This document shows, one piece after another, positions 11,300-22,493 of a stretch of 64,000 nt of DNA. Each line of letters begins with the position of its first letter. The first letter of the stretch is position 1. The stretch comes from Takakia lepidozioides. Its lineage: Eukaryota > Streptophyta > Takakiopsida > Takakiales > Takakiaceae. The position numbers were made by a program, and so were the translations under genes. Where the stretch lies: NCBI GenBank assembly GCA_030704615.1, contig CM060731.1, positions 13,702,001 to 13,766,000 on the forward strand, written 5' to 3'. A model generated the notes under the pieces. It had not been told where the DNA came from and made no database searches. It was given only the letters and a program-made list of their open reading frames with translations.

Positions 11300-11555
11300 G
11301 CCCCCTATCCCACTAGCTCCGCTCGTCATTGTATATTGAGAAAAAGCCACACCTTGCGATCGCGGTTGTCCCACCATCGTGCACGCCTTCATGCCCCGAT
11401 TCTAGGTCTTGAGTCCCTGTCTGCCCCCTATCCCACCAGATCCGCTCGTCATTGTATATTGAGAAAAAATTACACCTTGCGATCGCGGTTGTCCCACCAT
11501 CGTGCACCGCCTCATGCCCCGATTCGAGTTCTTGAGTTGTCTGCCCCTATCCCAA
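11300..11555 (-). repeat. Two ~126-bp tandem units encoding a PDF-motif first half
   Basis: Units start at about 11301 and 11431 and share CCGCTCGTCATTGTATATTG and the following 80 bases. Read on the minus strand, each contains RWWDNRDRKVWLFL, which resembles the 'W..FF.(D/N)P..WWDNR' half of the OSB PDF motif. Related copies are at 47339-47440 and 47776-47863. Each unit ends at a stop codon. Confidence 0.6.
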
Positions 11556-11689
11556 AAGCTCCATCGTCGTTAACAATGCCACAAATGGCAGGGAAGGACA
11601 AAAAAACGCTAAGTTCCCCTCTACTCATGACTGGTGGATGAATGTAGCGATAGATGGATGGATTTGGGTTTGCCATCAACACACAAACC

Positions 11690-12569
11690 ACTAAAGTTTT
11701 TCATGTATCACCATCGAAGTAATACCAATCACTGGTGTGTATGTAATCACTCACGCGTAACCACTGGCCGAGTGGTTCCAGTTACTAAAAGGTCTGTAAC
11801 CACTCACTCTACATCCACTCTCAAAGTGGTACCAATCAATGGGGGTCTTTAACCACTCCAGATCTACGTATACTGTCCCCGACACGTGGAATAATATAGT
11901 TCATAATTAAAATATTTTCAAAATGATAAATCTTAACAAAAAAATTGAATTATTACACGTGGAGTAGCAAGTGGTTCAATCACCTCCCATAACTCAGGTG
12001 TCTTCAACCACTCACACCCACCACAGAAGTGGTACCAATCACTCACATGTATGTAACCACTCACAAGTGCCCACTTGAAGAGTGGTTCCAGATACAAAAG
12101 GGTCTTAACCACTCATCATTGTGCAAGTGGTACCAATCACTGGGGGTCTTTAACCACTCCAGATCCACGTATACTATCCTCGTCCACGTGGAATAATATA
12201 TTTTGAAATGATAAAAATCAAAAAACAAAGAATTATTACACGTGGAGTACAAAGTGGTTTCAACCACTTCCCATCACTGAGGTGTCTTTAACCACTCATA
12301 ATTTATCACTGTACTCGTCCATGTCGGATATTATCATTATTAATATAAAATATTGACCAAATATCGAATAATAAATATAAAATTAAATATTACACGTGGA
12401 TTACTCAGTGGTTGAAACCACTTCCAACCACTCCATATGATGACACCATGGCATTTCATCGGAATTAACCACTGGCCAGTGGTTACCATTACTTGGAGTG
12501 ATTTATAGAGTGGTAAAAGACAAGAGTGGTTAAAAGGGCTAGTGGTTATTCCACATTTTCCTTCTAGTG
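11690..12569. mobile_element. Non-autonomous CACTA-type element, right end
   Basis: The boundary with gypsy integrase sequence at 12569 reads CATTTTCCTTCTAGTG, whose complement CACTAGAAGGAAAATG is a CACTA-type terminus. It abruptly truncates the minus-strand integrase reading (LTDQGREFLGSF then junk). A matching left end was not found: CACTAAAG at about 11686 is the only candidate, and neither its inner bases nor the 3-base flanks match. The start is therefore nominal, and the element may include the PPR/PDF fragments to the left. Confidence 0.45.
11737..12430. repeat. ~310-bp tandem array rich in CACGTGG and AACCACT words
   Basis: Unit 1 starts near 11737 (GTATGTAATCACTCAC) and unit 2 near 12050 (GTATGTAACCACTCAC); a third, shorter and more diverged, follows from about 12290. 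Each unit repeats AGTGGTTCCAG, GTGGTACCAATCA and GGGGTCTTTAACCACTCCAG. CACGTGG occurs at 11883, 11956, 12185, 12239 and 12393. The dense AACCACT/AGTGGTT words in both orientations look like CACTA subterminal repeats. No gene is present. Confidence 0.75.
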
Positions 12570-13311
12570 CAAGGCTTTATCACACAAAGCATGAAACTTC
12601 CCAAGAACTCTCTCCCTTGGTCCGTGAGTACTTTAGCTGGAGCACCGATTCGGCTAAGCACACGATCCAAGAATGCATACGTAGCCCCCTCACTAGCCTT
12701 GTCAGGCAATGGAACCAACTCAATCCACTTGGAGAAGTGCTCCACCATCACCAACACATATCTGTGGTGACGCATAGTCAGTGGCAACGGTCCTGCGAAG
12801 TCAAGACTCCACCTGTAGCCCAATCCCATGATTGGTAAAGGATGCAACTATGGTGTAGGGGCGTTGAATGAAGCACGCACCCTGTCACACACCATGCCAC
12901 TAGCCACGAAGTGTTGCACCTCTGTATGCATACCACGCCACCAATACTGCCCCTGCAGTAAACTGTGAGTGCGTCGCACTCCAAAATGCCCCAACTCCTC
13001 ATGGGCATGCCGCACTATTGTGCACGCTGTGTTGGGTGAGGCACAATCCTCACCCGACCATCCTCCCACACTCGGAGCAGGTGTATCCCCTCCCACTTGA
13101 ACCTCTTTGCTCGTTGCAGGATCCGATCCCTCTCCCTGGCAATCATAGTGGCTGTCGTATCTCCAGTGCGGAGGTAATCCAACACAGCCGAATCCTCATG
13201 TATATCTCTGGCACCACCTGACTCATCACTAGCCTCAGGGTCCTCAGACACTCCGTCTACAGTCATCCCTGTTGTAGGTCCAACCTGACCTCCCGATGCC
13301 AAGATACACAA
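12570..13311 (-). pseudogene. Gypsy integrase (zinc-binding and catalytic core, truncated)
   Basis: The minus-strand readings give an HHCC-like zinc domain (HEELGHFGVRRTHSLLQGQY, 12848-13096) and the core segment LGYRWSLDFAGPLPL through FSKWIELVPLPDKA to LTDQGREF (12571-12847). D in 'LDFAGPLP' and D in 'TDQGREF' correspond to the first two acidic residues of the DDE triad. The third acidic residue and the C-terminus are missing because the sequence is cut at 12569. The parts are in different frames. The family inserts retroelement cDNA into chromosomes; this copy cannot. Confidence 0.8.
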
Positions 13312-13351
13312 AAATGCAGATGCGTGTCATCTCCTCGCCCGTTTCACCATG

Positions 13352-13690
13352 TCACCGAGCTCTAGTGTCATCCTGCTGGCTCGTGCATGGATTGCGACTC
13401 AATCCATCCACATCCCGATTGACCAACCCGGTCGAGCACAACTGAAAGTCATACTCCTGGAGTATGAGTGCCCACCGTGCAAGCTTCCCCGTAAGCTTGT
13501 CTGACTTCATCAGCCACTTGAGGGGCTGGTGATCCGTAATAAGGATGAAGAGATTGCCATATAGATAGCACCTGAAGTGTGCCACGACCCACACTACAGC
13601 TAAGCACTCTCCCTCATATGAGCTATATTTAGCCTCTGCAGCATTGTTCGAGCGGCTAGCATAAGCCACTACGAACTCTCTTGGCCTCTA
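13352..13690 (-). pseudogene. Gypsy RNase H domain
   Basis: The reading includes AYASRSNNAAEAKYSSYEGE, CLAVVWVVAHFRCYLYG, LITDHQPLKWLM and a terminal RDVDGLSRNP. These are the signatures of the RNase H domain following gypsy reverse transcriptase (E in YEGECLAV, D in TDHQPL). The upstream side meets the inverted RT segment at about 13690-13790, so no continuous pol reading exists. Confidence 0.85.
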
Positions 13691-13789
13691 CCTTAGTCTG
13701 CTGTACCCCCAATCCTCCAGGATATATCATGTGACCCAGATAAGCTGAGCAGCGTAGGTAATGCTGCTCGTGGTTGACCCACCCTGTCC

Positions 13790-14865
13790 CAGGATCGCAC
13801 GCTTTCTGGGATAGTGGACCTGGCCTCCTGTGGGATGCTCAGTTGCAGTAGTTAGAGGAGTCTAATGCTGACGAGCGTGAGCGGGCAATGGGTTTTACCA
13901 CTGGTACCACGGCGGTGCCCTCTCTTTCTGAGGCATCACGTCGTCAGGTGTTGGGGCAAGCAATAGATCTCAATTGCTTGACCTGGATTATCAGCTTGGC
14001 TATGGCTGAGCAATGCAGAGTGTGGAGTAAACTTCCCTTGATGGTCTCTCTGCCTACCGAGATGGTACAGGCAGTGAATGAGGGCGAGCATGTGAGGACC
14101 ACGGGGTGCAGGCATCCATGGCACACGTGGGAGGTGCTCAAGGTTCAGAGGGAGTTAGCAGCCAAGGTGGCGGTGATGGACGAGGTTGGGGATTTTTCTC
14201 AGGTTGAGGAAGTCCTCGAGGATGAGATGATGGGGCAAGATGAGGCCTTGTCATTGACTGAGTAGATAAGGAATACTACTCAAGAGGTTGCAACATAGCA
14301 ACCACTGGACGCGTCCTCTACCTCTAAGCCCACTGGACTTAAGGTTGCGGTTACGGAGAACAATTGGAAGCCTGACATTGGACACATTGTCACCGGAGGA
14401 GAGAGATGACGTATACGGCGGTTCCTGAGGGCTTACAAGAATTGCTTTGCCTTCAGTTTGAAGGACTTGGGAGCACTGAAGGGTCAAGAGATCCGTATTG
14501 AGTTGGCCACTGACACGCAATCTTTCGGAGACCCTATAGATATAGTGACATGGGGAGGTCTTTGATTCAGATGAGGACTCAATATCTCTGGGAGGCAGGT
14601 TTGGTGGAGCTTTCTAGTGGAGAGTATGCTTCAGCCACAGTGATGCCAACCAAGAAGGATGTCTATGGCAATTGGACGGAGAGACGTATGTGCGGTGATT
14701 ACCGGCCTGTAAATCGTCAGACCAAGTCCGATAAGTATGTCATGCCAACACCAGAGGAGATCTTTGATGCCATCGGGCATGCTAAGGTTTTTAGCACTTT
14801 GGATTTACGATCCGGATATCACCAGTTGCCGATCAAGGAGGCCCATAGGGTACAACACTGCCCCA
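13790..14865 (+). pseudogene. Gypsy reverse-transcriptase segment in inverted orientation
   Basis: Plus-strand readings give RAYKNCFAFSLKDLGALKGQ then IRIELATD, a frameshift, MGRSLIQMRTQYLWEAGLVE, MCGDYRPVNRQTKSDKYVMP and AKVFSTLDLRSGYHQLPIKE. This is the stretch before and inside the fingers of a gypsy RT, ending soon after the first catalytic aspartate (LDLRSGY). The flanking protease (ending near 14868) and RNase H (starting near 13690) of the same kind of element are on the minus strand. The segment thus sits where RT belongs but points the other way. It could be an inverted piece of the same element or a second element fragment. The FADD/YVDD half of RT is absent. Confidence 0.8.
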
Positions 14866-14867
14866 CC

Positions 14868-16064
14868 AACCAGGACATCGTATGAGACCGCATCTGTCAC
14901 AATGGCCTTGGCTCGCATCACTGAGCCATCTGTAGGGTGATCCGGCCGTAATCTGATAGCCAACTCACGCCGTGTCATGCCCCGAGCCTGCTCCGATCCT
15001 CCTAGAGACGTCTGTATCTAGAAAAGACAAGGCTCCATATCCGCCTCCGTGAGGCCCAAGCCTGCAATAGCAGCTCTGCCCAACATCAACGGCTGAGCTC
15101 TCGAGTCCAACAAGACCCTCAATGGCCGGTACCTCTTGCCTGTCGGTCCACTCAAACAGAAAATGCCATCCTGGTTGTCTGACATGACAACTCCGGGTGT
15201 CACCATGGCGCGCTCAATGGCTGGCCTAGCTGACAGCTCCATCAACCTGGTAGCTGCAGCTTGACATGGCGCCGCCGTGGCAGTCTTGACCCTCAAATCC
15301 GAGGATCCCTCTGGCACTACACCTCCCACTATCTCCGCAGAAGATGAGGTAACCTCCCCACTCTCACAGAGTGTAGCTGCCAGCCTGAACACCTCAGCTG
15401 GTCTTACCCCCGGTGTCGCAATCATGGTAGCCGAGAACAATGGAGCCTGACACACAGATGTGGCCGCCCCCAGCAGCACACTAGCTGCCATAGCTTTGGC
15501 AACACTAGGTAGTGGTGCTGCCCGTGTGGCTCTCCCCAATGGCATAGTAACCTCCGCCTCAGTAACAGTCGGGCGAGAACTAGGTGTCATGGATGGCGTC
15601 GACACTGTCTCCGCCAATGTGAATGACTGAGGAAGCCTAGCCTGACGGCTTGCCTCCCCACGTTGTGGATCCAACTCCACCTCTGCACCTCGTGGCTCAG
15701 GAACTCGTGCTGCTCCTCGGGTCACTGCCGCCGCCGACTCTACTTGCATTAGTGGTAGTGCTGCCCCGCACATGAATCCCATGCCTCCCATATCTCCTCC
15801 CTTAGGAGCAGGAGGTGGACCATCTGGCCTTGGGGCCGGACGTACCACCTGAGCTGTAGCCATGGCAGCAAGCCTCTGCTCTAGCTGCTGAAGCCGGTTG
15901 GCCATGCCTTGGTCAACACCCTGGCCTCCGCGTCTTTGGCCATGTTGAGCTTGCCCTTGGCCTGCACCTCGTGCCTGGCCACCTCGTCTTCTCTGGGCTG
16001 CTCCACCTTGCCCCCGGCCACCATTGTTCCCTTGGAACTGGCCTGGGCGCAACTCAGGATGCAA
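14868..16064 (-). pseudogene. Gypsy linker and aspartic protease
   Basis: The 348-residue minus-strand ORF (15018-16064) begins with a Gln/Gly-rich segment and a short coiled region (RLQQLEQRLAAM), has a long Ala/Pro/Thr-rich linker, and ends with the protease core VLLDSRAQPLMLGRAAIAGL. The usual motif is DSGAQ; the G to R change at the flap-side position would damage the active site. After a stop at 15018 the reading continues QARGMTRRELAIRLRPDHPT and AIVTDAVSYDVLVGGAV (to about 14868), the C-terminal part of the protease domain, which then stops at the inversion breakpoint. Confidence 0.75.
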
Positions 16065-16235
16065 ACCATAACACTAGGCCTCTCCATGCCCGTGCTTGCC
16101 ACAATGTCCACACTGCAACTGTGCAGGCTGTGCATGTGCCGGCCCTTTGCCTCCCTCTGGGCAATCCTTGTTGACATGGGGTCCTCCACATGTCCAACAC
16201 ACCACCTCCGCCCGTTGTTGGCCTGCAAATGAAGG
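16060..16235 (-). pseudogene. Gypsy nucleocapsid zinc knuckles
   Basis: In one minus-strand frame the sequence reads CWTCGGPHVNKDC and shortly after CGHCGKHGHGEA. Both fit the CX2CX3-4HX4C knuckle pattern (the second is damaged by a stop). This connects gag to the Gln/Gly-rich segment of the protease ORF, in the expected order. Confidence 0.7.
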
Positions 16236-16451
16236 CAGAGACCCCTGCATCTGAGGTCCTCTCTATCCTTTCCTGGGCTTCACCTGAGCCCCCTTGTTGC
16301 CTTAAGCACGTTGAGATAGTGGTTGGTTAGGAACACCACTACCCCGTGGTGTCTCTTTAGCAAATCCCACCATGACCACTCGTTCCTCCACCATGTTGAG
16401 CTCTATTCGCTCTGCCAGCAAAAACACATTTGCTAAGGTAGGTTAGGCCGC

Positions 16452-17312
16452 TTATAGGAGAGTGGCATCCCGCACCCTTATCCTCAGCTCCGTGTCCAAT
16501 ATCTTATACCAGAATTGGACTGCCTGAGCTTCCGTAATCCCTTGGGTTACATTTATCAAGCGCCTCATGCGAGTGAAAGCCTCCCTCAAGCTCTCAGTAG
16601 GCTTCCGTTGGAACTCTTGCAAGCTCCGCAACTTCTCTGTCCTCACCCCTTGGTAGTTCCCTCTCAACTCTTCGAAGAACTCCACAACAGGGTTGAAGGC
16701 AGGCACGGGTACTGGTGCTGGTGCGGTAGTGGCTTGGGTGGACGTTGTAGCTACGATACCACCAGTCCCACTAGTCCCACTGCTGTTTGTTGAAGCTGTT
16801 GGTGCAGCGGCAGGTGTAGCCACTGCCCTCGTGGCTCTAGTGCCCCTAGTGATGGAGACATAGTCGGGTGACCAGTACATCCTCCACTCCTCGATCTCAA
16901 CCTCATGCCCCCGCCTGAACTCATGGTAATCATCCATAGGCGGCCCCTCAAGGTGCTGAAACAGCCCCTTCCATGCCATGAAAGGCGTAAATAGTTGTGG
17001 ATTGCGCATTTGCTGCAAATCACACCAACTATCAAACTCTTGGATAAAATCATGCAACTTGATGGTGCCCACTGCCCCAGAGTACCTTCGTGGCCCCTTG
17101 GTAGCTCCATACATCTCCTCCACTATGTCCCACAACAATGGCAAGGAAACAACTTGCACCGCCGGTGTGAGTCCTCCCGATTCACAATCCGAATCAGAAC
17201 CTTCCGTAGAAGACACAGGAGGTGAAGGTGGCTTAAACCGCACACCTCGTCTCGTGTACCTACTAGTATCGCTAGTGCTCGAACCGACACTCTCCCCAAC
17301 AACTAGTGGCAT
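16452..17312 (-). pseudogene. Gypsy gag (capsid)
   Basis: The 286-residue open frame includes YSGAVGTIKLHDFIQEFDSW, WKGLFQHLEGPPMDDY, then a low-complexity linker and VVEFFEELRGNYQGVRTEKL with RSLQEFQRKPTESLREAFTR and MRRLINVTQGITEAQAVQFW. The last block is the retrotransposon gag fold (helical, 'L..L.Q...ES...(Y/F)..R...L'). The first methionine at 17312 is the longest possible start; the true start is uncertain. It ends at a stop at 16452, before the zinc knuckles. Confidence 0.8.
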
Positions 17313-18003
17313 CTCCGTGTTGACAAACTGTCACTCAACCGGTCATGAACATGCCCCTAACCACCTCTCCACAAGGTAACCGGGTAGAGAACCCATTGCG
17401 GCTTATGGTTTGGATACTAGGTTCCTAACATAGCCTATACCTGCACCTGCATCCACCGCAAGCACTTCTATGGTTGGCTGGTCATCACCTCCAACCTCAC
17501 CATAGGAGAAACAATGATGGTCTGACTGGTCATCACCCCAGCCTCACCATCGACAGCATGCTCTAGGACTGGCCGGTGATCAAATCCGGACCAATCACCT
17601 ATAAAAACAAGTGCCCACACAAAACTAACATGGCGCACAGTCAAGCATGCAGGTATGGAGGGGATCCAAACACAAGAAATCAGAACGACAACTCCCCCAC
17701 ACCAAAAACAACTCCACGGTGTTGCTCATGCAATGACACCCCAGCCCAAACCCGGACTAACTCTTGCCTCCGCCTACGGAAAGGTCTTGGCCTAATGAGA
17801 GGGTGGAAAACTACGAGGAAGAGAACCTAAAGCAATGCCTAACCCCAACATGCCTTCATCCCAACACTCTTCCTCTCCTCTCTTCCCTCACTTGCATGAC
17901 CATGGGAATATCATGAAGATACTCCTCGAATCGCCCTCCATGAGGTTCGAAATTTGGCCTTCAAGACCACTTGTCAGTACTCAGGCAATCCACCAGTGCC
18001 TCC

Positions 18004-18225
18004 ACGAGTCAGCACAGGCCGTCCACATGTCAACACGGGCCACCACAGACCAGCACAGGCCCACACAGATCACTGGTCACAGCCCGTCACAGCCCCAAAG
18101 GCCACAGGGCATAGCCTGTCACAGCCTATCACAGCCCTACACAAGTCACAGGGTCACAGCCCCAAAGGCCCCATGGCACAGCCCATCACAGCCGGTCCCT
18201 GTCACAGCCCATCACAGCCCTATCC
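18004..18225. repeat. CACAGCC short-period array
   Basis: Words such as GTCACAGCC, ATCACAGCC and GGCACAGCC recur roughly every 10-20 bases, with two copies of GTCACAGCCCCAAAGGCC. A similar array is found at 60790-61024 in the LTR of the other gypsy element. Confidence 0.75.
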
Positions 18226-18599
18226 ATGGCCGCTCATGGCAGTTTAGCCATTTCTCCAAGGGGTTTAGCCACGCCAAGCTAGGGTTTGTGTCTCTTGGAC
18301 TCTAGGCTTCTTTGCACCGAGCTATGGCGGCTGTGAGGAAATCAACAAGGTAGTCTTGCTCTTTATGGCTCCCACACACCACCAATAGTAGCTCTAAGTC
18401 CAAAGGAAGATGTTTGCAACCAAAACTAAGTGCATAAACTTCCTTTTAACTCACAAATTAACAGCGCCATTGATCCCTATGGCGACTAACCAAACATGGC
18501 TGACTTCCAGCCCTTGTAGGCACTCATTTACACACTTTTCTTGACCATAGCACGCCCCTTCGCACCTAATCCAGCTCCTGCACTTGCTGCTTCAAGAGT

Positions 18600-19330
18600 T
18601 GTGCCCCCTTCAAGCTTGAAGTTGAAACCCCAACTCACATATGCCCTACAAGTGCTTTTATTTCACCCCAAGTGAAAACCAGCCCTAGCCCTTCTATTCT
18701 AGCTCTCTAACGCTTGAAAACGAGATCCTCAATGGGCTGAAGGCATGCTCCACACATGCCCCACTCTCACCATAAGAGAATCAGCTCCTTTGCTTCTTTT
18801 CTTGCACCCACAAACCTGAAAATACAAGCTTCAGCGGGCTGAAAGCATGCTCCACACACTCCCTACATGGAAACCAGTTTTTTTTTTTTTTTTTTTTTTT
18901 TAACACCTGAAAGTACAAGCCTTCAACAGGCTGAAAGCATGCTCCACACATGCGTTGCCCTCACATAAGGGAAGTCAGCCCTTCCCTCTTCCTTGTTAGC
19001 CCTCCAAGCTTGAAGATGGAAGCTTCAATGGGTTGAATGCATGCTCCACACATGCATCCTCTTCACACAAGAGGTAATATCAACCCCCTATCTTGGCTCT
19101 TTGGCTCTTTGATGCTCTTGAAGACAAGACTAAGCACTCCACAGCCTTTGCCAAGCTCCTGAAACCCTAAGGTTTACATTTCCAGCCACAAGACACTCCT
19201 CTTGTGGCGCAAAAGCTTTTCTTCCAAGTTCTGAAACCCTAGGTGCACATTCCATGGCCTTGCCGCACCTCTTAGCTCTTGTTCCAGCCCTACTGCATTG
19301 GCTTGCATACAAGAGAAATCAGCCATCTCT
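18600..19330. repeat. ~120-bp degenerate tandem repeat
   Basis: At least four units share GAAAGCATGCTCCACACA or GAATGCATGCTCCACACA (centred near 18750, 18850, 18940 and 19035), preceded by a 'CTTGAAGA..AAGCTTCAA.GGG' block and followed by 'AGAGAAATCAGC'-like text. Later units (to about 19330) are weaker. Confidence 0.65.
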
Positions 19331-20000
19331 CTTCACTCATACCTCCTTATGATCTTGAAGTTGGAGCTCCTGATAACTGTGACTTGCATCTAACACCCTC
19401 GCAGCTCCACACTCACCACAGTTGGCTGCCATAGCGTTGAGCTATACAACACTGCTCTTCAACACAGGCTGTCCGCCTCTATATCCATTGCAAACCTGAA
19501 ACCTGTTCGCCATCGCACCCTATCTGCTTTGGATAGGCTCATGCACTGATCCCTGCACTCTAAGCTGAGTTGCTTCTCATCTGAAAACACACAAGTGCTA
19601 ACAACTAACTCGTATCTAGCACTTACAGATACGAGCTGATCTTTCTCGAGTGATAAAGAAGAAGAATACAAGCACAAGCTCATGCGAGCTCACAAAGGTG
19701 AAGCATAAACTCATGCATACATAAACTCATCACTCAAATACAAGTCAAGCCAAGTGCACCCCACGCCATGGGGAATCCACACTACGGTGCCATAGCTAGA
19801 CGCAGTGAGGCTCAACTCGAGAAAGATGAGCCTCCCCCGCTTGTCGTGAAGATAACCACTCCAGGGCCTAAATCTGCCTTGACCCCTGGATTGACACTTG
19901 GGCCAATCCCAAATGTCAATATGTAAAAGCTAGCTATTTCCTAGCTAGTTTCACACTAGTGATAAAATAACTTGACAACCACATTGAAGTAGATAGCAAG

Positions 20001-22440
20001 ATTTGAGCCCAGAATCAGTTGGTGAAAGTGGTGTGTGGCATTAGATTAACATATTAGGCCTTAACGACATCTTTTCATTGTTTGACCCTCTGAGGCCATC
20101 CATTCGTTTTTTGCTAGATATCCTCATTAGCTAAATCTTCTCTTTAGGTTTAGCCATACAAGGTAACATGTCTATTGGCTAGCAACGTACTCTGAAGTCT
20201 TTGAAAGGACCACCACTATCCCAACAATTGGAGCTCTTTATAGGAATCCTCTCTACCAACAACAACTTTGACCGAAGGATGGCCGGGGTGCGCCGATCAC
20301 AGTACCCAATCGTGCGCAATGGAACAGTGGCTGTCCGTTTTTTTTGTGGGACTAGTAACTACCATGGCCAGCCCACAATGAGGGTCCTATATTTGGGTAT
20401 TTCTGTGGCAAAAAATTTACACCTCTAAAATTGACATCCTAAAGAGCTCACGGGACAAATGACCCAATGGCTAGCAACCGATTAGAACTATATATCGACA
20501 ATTCAACCTTGTAAAAAGAGTTATAAAGGCAAAAATGATGGTCCTAAATAATCCAGCATCCATCCTTACTTGTGGCCCATCCAACAGAAATTCTTCAAAA
20601 ATAATAGACAAAAATATTCAATAAGGCAAAACCCTCTATCCACATATTTTACGGATAAATATAATTCTTTTGAGGGATCCATCATATGAATGACATTTCT
20701 ATCTAATTCAACAATTATCAAAAGCCTTGGATAGCATATTGTCACAATGACATGAATCAGTTTTTTCAATAGATATAATCATTAGAGAAGTTCACAATCC
20801 GCATTTTGCAGGCTGACAAAGACTTCGACCCACCCAAAATTATTTATTTTTGAAATTAAATCATTACATTGTTCTTATGTCTTTGTTTTCATCTACTGAA
20901 TAAACTCCATTGGGGAAAAAATAATAATGTAACATGGTGGAGGACAATCACACTCTATGGCAATAAAACATGACAAACAATGTCTTATGAATATATTTTC
21001 CCAGCTCTCTCTCTCTCTCTCCACTTAGTATTAATGTTACCCATTCCATGGTGGTTTAAAGAGACAATATACTCATGTCTTTGGTATTATGAGATTGGAG
21101 GAAAACTAATGTAACTACGTTTTTTCTAAAATGACAACTTGTCATTACAATATCTATGACGCTGCCACAGGAGCGACAGTGGAAACAAACGCGACCAGGT
21201 GATTGGTTGATAAATTGTACAATGAGATCCTCACCTATCACATGGGAGGAACGCGTTGAAAGCAAGCTACGGTGGCTAGAAAAAATCCACTGTGTGGCCT
21301 ACACAAGAAGCCCTAAGGTTTTTCAGAGTTTTGATTTGATGATTATGGAAAAATTATAGTCGCTAGATTCATCCAAGTTGACAGTAACAGACACTATGGC
21401 ATTATTTCTATTTTTTCCTAGTACATGCTATTATTTTATTTTTTTATATTTTATATTTTCGTTATATCGCATAGTGGGAATGGGGCTACTCTTCACCTAC
21501 ATGAAATGTATCTTTTAGTGAAGTAAGTCCATTGTTTTATTTTGTTTCCATGCATTCATGTACTTTGGCAAAAATCAGTTTTTCGAGGCTCACAATTAAT
21601 TTATAGAAATAAGAAATTTCAAATTTTTGATGTTTTTTATAGGACTTTGGTATCTTAAAGAGTAGAGCAATACTAATATGAGTCCCTTTTATCATATTTA
21701 TTTTCTATAGTGAGTGCAAAAAGTCCATAAGAAGTCTTTTTATGGACTGTGACACTGCGTATGCAATTTTCTAAAGTCCATTACTTCGACAAATCAACTT
21801 CATGTCTTAGTGAGAATTTAAAGATACCAACTGCCATTCGTGTGGTATGTTTTTTTGGCTCGGGTGGTAAGGCCTTTAGTTTATATGAGAAAGAAAGTAG
21901 TCATCGGACCCAAACACTTGAGATGCCCTCACATTTGTTCAGAAATTCTCCAAGGTTGTAGGTTCAAAATATGAAAAATATATATGATCATCTCTGGGGA
22001 CGGATGGTTTTCCTTCAATCCTAGTTATCGTCTCTTGTCTCTCACAAATATCATTTGTAAATTCTAGAGAAGACAATAAGGTTGAAATCCTATAGATACA
22101 AAAATACATATTGAATAAGTTTTACGTAATACTTACACATTTTGATCATGTCGAGACACTTTATATCTATCAATGAGATGTATAAAATGTTTTCCCTGTA
22201 AACTTTTGCTGATAGTGTGCGAATTGTCCAATTCACATACTAAAAAATTGTTCCGCTGATGAACATGGCTGAATGTTGTAACTTTTTCACCCCATTTGTA
22301 AAATTGTATCTTCTATGCAAACTTCCAACTAACTGATCTTGAATGTTTGTATATGTGTCATTAGGATATATGTGCTGAAATCGTGCCAAATATGTAGTCT
22401 CCTTAACGGAGTGATTATGAGATGACATTCTTTCTCATCT
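20001..22440. other. AT-rich region, no gene recognised
   Basis: Only short unconserved ORFs are present. A short CT tract occurs at about 21005-21022. One possible tRNA-derived SINE is listed separately. Confidence 0.4.
21845..21990 (+). mobile_element. Possible tRNA-derived SINE
   Basis: TTTGGCTCGGGTGGTAAGGC resembles an internal pol III A box and, about 95 bases on, GTTGTAGGTTCAAAAT resembles a B box (GGTTCRANNC). The spacing is long for a tRNA and no clear poly-A end or target duplication was found, so this is tentative. Confidence 0.3.
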
Positions 22441-22493
22441 TCTTTAGTGACCGGTGTGTATGCATGGGCAGGTCATTCCCTCGTTGATGCTTT

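Larger units (their letters stand above)
12570..17312 (-). mobile_element. Ty3/gypsy retrotransposon, minus strand, internally rearranged
   Basis: From right to left on the minus strand come gag (17312-16452), zinc knuckles (about 16230-16060), a linker and protease (16064-14868), then RNase H (13690-13352) and integrase (13311-12570). The reverse-transcriptase part expected between protease and RNase H is present but on the plus strand (about 13790-14865). The right side continues into a probable leader/LTR; the left side, including the 3' LTR, is cut by the CACTA-type end at 12569. Frameshifts and stops show it is dead. Confidence 0.85.
17313..20000 (-). repeat. Probable leader/5' LTR region of the gypsy element, with tandem repeats
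   Basis: No coding domain is seen. The region lies directly upstream of the minus-strand gag. It contains a CACAGCC-type short-period array (18004-18225), a set of ~120-bp tandem units (about 18600-19330) and a T24 run (18878-18901). Near its far end an imperfect palindrome TTGACACTTGGGCC...CCCAAATGTCAA (19891-19919) may mark the LTR terminus (TGACA on the minus strand). LTR boundaries and a primer-binding site could not be fixed because the partner LTR is missing. Confidence 0.4.

Noticed and set aside
11684-11700. CACTAAAG as left end of the 12569 CACTA-type element
   Set aside because: Only the first five bases agree with the right end, and the 3-base flanks (AAC and CAA) do not match.
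15881-16232. ORFs on both strands over the gypsy nucleocapsid region
   Set aside because: Out of frame with the zinc knuckles; explained by the GC-rich linker.
18004-18225. CRISPR-like array
   Set aside because: Short degenerate units with no unique spacers, in a eukaryotic retroelement context.
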